Shown piece after piece: positions 61,775 to 64,000 of a stretch of 64,000 nt of DNA; within the stretch, counting starts at the first letter, position 1, and every line of letters begins with the position of its first letter. The notes beneath the pieces were generated by a model that did not search any database, was not told the origin of the DNA, and saw only the letters and a list, made by a program, of their open reading frames with translations. Made by a program: the position numbers and the translations under genes. Source of the stretch: Collybiopsis luxurians FD-317 M1 (lineage: Eukaryota; Basidiomycota; Agaricomycetes; Agaricales; Omphalotaceae); assembly GCA_000827265.1 (NCBI GenBank), contig KN834845.1, forward strand, positions 68,874-132,873, read 5' to 3'.

Positions 61775-64000
61775 TCAAGACCTGTTAGGAGGCTTGTACA
61801 GTTTCAAGAGCAGGGAACTGCAAGTGACAGAAACCGAACTAGAAAAACGTAGTCAGGATTAATGGATCAGTTGGAGTTATACAATACTTACGACAGAGCC
61901 ATAGCAAGGGAAGCCCATACAGGGTCAAGGCGGTAGTGACCCGCTGGGTAGACGACCCCAGCTGCGATTGGTAGTGCCGCAAGATTGTATATCGCAGCCC
62001 ACATCTAACGAACATGTCGTGAGTGTTAGGATAAGTTGAGGGAACAAAAACTCACAAAATTGAATTTGATTCTCCTGATGATGGCTTGAGAGAGATCGAT
62101 GAGGTTTATCAATCCTTGAAGCTCTGCGGAAAGAAGTATGAAGCTAGCACTGGATATGGCGACATCGCCTGAAAGCTGCAAGTCAGCGGAGCACACCCTT
62201 TTTTATTTATCAAGTAACGTACTGCCTGAGCCTATAGCAACCCCAACATCGGCTAAGGTAAGAGCCTACAAGAAGAAGAAGAATAATCAGCTCCCATAGT
62301 CACATCAGTCATTTTTATAACTTACCGGCGCGTCGTTAATTCCATCTCCGACCATAGCCACGACAAAATGATTTTGAGGTATTGGTCCTTGGCCTGTAGT
62401 TATAGGTAAAACTGGACGACCTCTTTGTAGCCATTCTATCTTCTCAGCCTGGATCGTACTTAGCTGAAAGGAAAAGGAAAAGCAGAAAGACCGCGACTAA
62501 CCTTCTCGTGAGGAAGAACACCCGCTATCACATTCGAAGCTGGGATTCCGACAACCGAAGCCACAGATAGTGCAGCTTTTTCGTGGTCACCCGAGATCAT
62601 CCACGGTTCGATGCCCTTTTTGGACAGCCATGCAACAACGCTGGCCGCTTCGGGTCTAATCATATCGGCAACACCAAACATTACCACAAGTTGCCATTGC
62701 GTATCACGTTGCGCTGCTACATAAACTACACTCTTCACCTCGGCTTTCCAAGAGTCAGCTAAATCGCGCAGGTCCCGCTGGATGGAGATCCCATGTTCCT
62801 CAATCCAGGCCTCGTTTCCAATGATAAGAGAGCAAGATAACACTTCAAAGGATGCTTTCAATCCTCTGCCTGGTTTTTCCGAGAACGTCGTCCCAGATTG
62901 CGGCCGAGCATTATGAGTAAAGCAAAACTCGCGGATAGCGACGGCCAAAGGATGAGAGCTTGTGGTCTCGACCTCGCTCACCATTCCGAGGATCGTCTCT
63001 TTGTCCCAAGCATGATTTTCGATATACTTGACGTCTGAGACCTGCAGTTTTCCCGTAGTAATTGTCCCTGTTTTATCGAAGACGACAACGTCCAATCGGG
63101 AAGCTTCCTGGAATGCTTCGCCGCCTCCTCGAGCTAAGATACCGTACTTTGCGGCAAGACCGGATCCAACTAGTAACGCCGTGGGTGCAGCTAGGGCTAT
63201 ACCACAAGGACACGCAATTACAAAGACAGCAATTGCAAACTCAAGGGACCAAACAGCTAAATTCATTGGTTAGTAAAAAATGATCCAGCTTCAAGAGTGC
63301 CTGGTCTTACGCCAACCTCCTACTGCACTATCAAGATAGCTTGCAGGGAGTATTCCAGATTCTCCTAAGGAAAGCCATATGATCCAGGTAATTATGGCTA
63401 GTAGAGTAACCACCGGAACAAAGTATCCCGTTACAGTGTCGACGACTCTTTCCATAGGGGCTCGGCGGGTCCGACCCTCTCGCACGACCTCCATTATATT
63501 GTCCAACCTTCAAAAAATTCAAGATTCGTAAAGAGATGATGAAATACTGCGTACATTGTCATACCACCAACTTCTGAGACGCATATATGGACAACATCGC
63601 CACGGTTAATAGTACCAACATGGACTTTGTCACCACCTTCCTTCCGGATAGGTTTGGACTCCCCAGTCAGTGAACTTTCGTCGAAAATCCCATATTCACC
63701 TTGTAAAATAACACCATCGGCAGGAGGCGACGAGCCATGGGGAACACGAACTATGTCTTTGAGCTCTAGCATATCGACATCAATCGTGGTTGTCCTGCTA
63801 GCACCTAGTCTAGGCTTTTCTATCTCCGCCTCATCGAAGGAAGATGCAACTGAGTAAATAGCAAAATCTTCACTTGCAGGGATCACTAAAAGTGCCTTTT
63901 CAGGCCTCAAAGAAGCGAGAGCGCTGATGGCACCTGCAGTCTGAGCTTTACTATAAGCTTCTATAAATCGACCTGGTAGCCTATTGTTAGTGTTTCTATC
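61775..64000 (-). CDS. CCC2: Cu+-transporting P1B-type ATPase (CCC2/ATP7 type), 3' part
   Basis: This pump moves Cu+ into the Golgi lumen for copper enzymes such as laccases. Visible motifs: GRFIEAYSKAQTAGAISALA near the right edge, DESSLTGES (A domain), VFVIACPCGIALAAPTAL with the copper-binding CPC, VVFDKTGTITTGK with the phosphorylated Asp, SSHPLAVAIRE (SHP), ISGDHEKAALSVASVVG, and VAMVGDGINDAPALTLADVG. The last helices include MWAAIYNLAALPIAAGV and the usual end MALSSVSVTCSSLLLKLY before the stop at 61775-61777. Introns are short and GT-AG. The N-terminal metal-binding domains and first helices lie beyond the window. All key residues in the visible part are present. Confidence 0.92.

Overview
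The window looks like nuclear DNA of a basidiomycete fungus, most likely an Agaricomycete. The genes are broken by many short introns (mostly 45-65 nt, GT-AG, a few GC-AG). The gene families also fit: DUF6533 membrane proteins, a NACHT-ankyrin NLR, a MYND/DUF4470 protein, F-box proteins and fruit-body-type secreted proteins. Species cannot be named from the sequence alone. All exon models below were read by eye from reading frames and splice-site consensus.

Layout. Positions 1-16 kb hold an array of DUF6533 seven-helix-type membrane genes: one divergent minus-strand gene (895-2862), then four plus-strand genes in tandem (A-D, starts near 5945, 8704, 11937 and 14209), with duplicated flanks between them. 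A housekeeping pair follows: SPT20 (SAGA subunit, minus, 16575-19853), head to head across 74 bp with HGH1 (eEF2 chaperone, plus, 19928-21972). Next is a NACHT-type NLR with 15 very similar ankyrin repeats (22631-26147). Directly downstream lie a second copy of the HGH1 3' end and decayed pieces of another NLR copy, so an HGH1-tail plus NLR unit was duplicated and one NLR died. Two more DUF6533 genes (E, F, minus) sit at 27.6-29.3 and 32.8-34.5 kb inside a large direct duplication.

From 30 to 38 kb the DNA is gene-poor and rich in transposon traces: a TA-flanked 577-bp MITE, a foldback MITE of about 660 bp, and a Tc1/mariner-type element with perfect 25-bp inverted ends. The last carries a transposase tail, a 112-bp gap and a 167-bp exact duplication around that gap.

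From 38 to 57 kb there are three paralogous small secreted PAN/apple-like proteins with a shared core promoter, two paralogous F-box proteins on either side of one of them, an Ala/Gly/Ser/Thr-rich secreted protein built from repeated exons, another short secreted protein and a MYND/DUF4470 protein. From 57 to 64 kb an MFS transporter of the monocarboxylate type faces the 3' part of a Cu+-transporting P1B ATPase (CCC2 type).

The main pattern is a dynamic accessory region. NLR, DUF6533, F-box and secreted-protein families are duplicated and decaying around a few stable housekeeping genes (SPT20, HGH1, MFS, CCC2). No operon-like or plainly new enzymatic system was seen. The most unusual points are the NLR repeat array with its relics, the DUF6533 array and the co-duplicated secreted-protein promoters.
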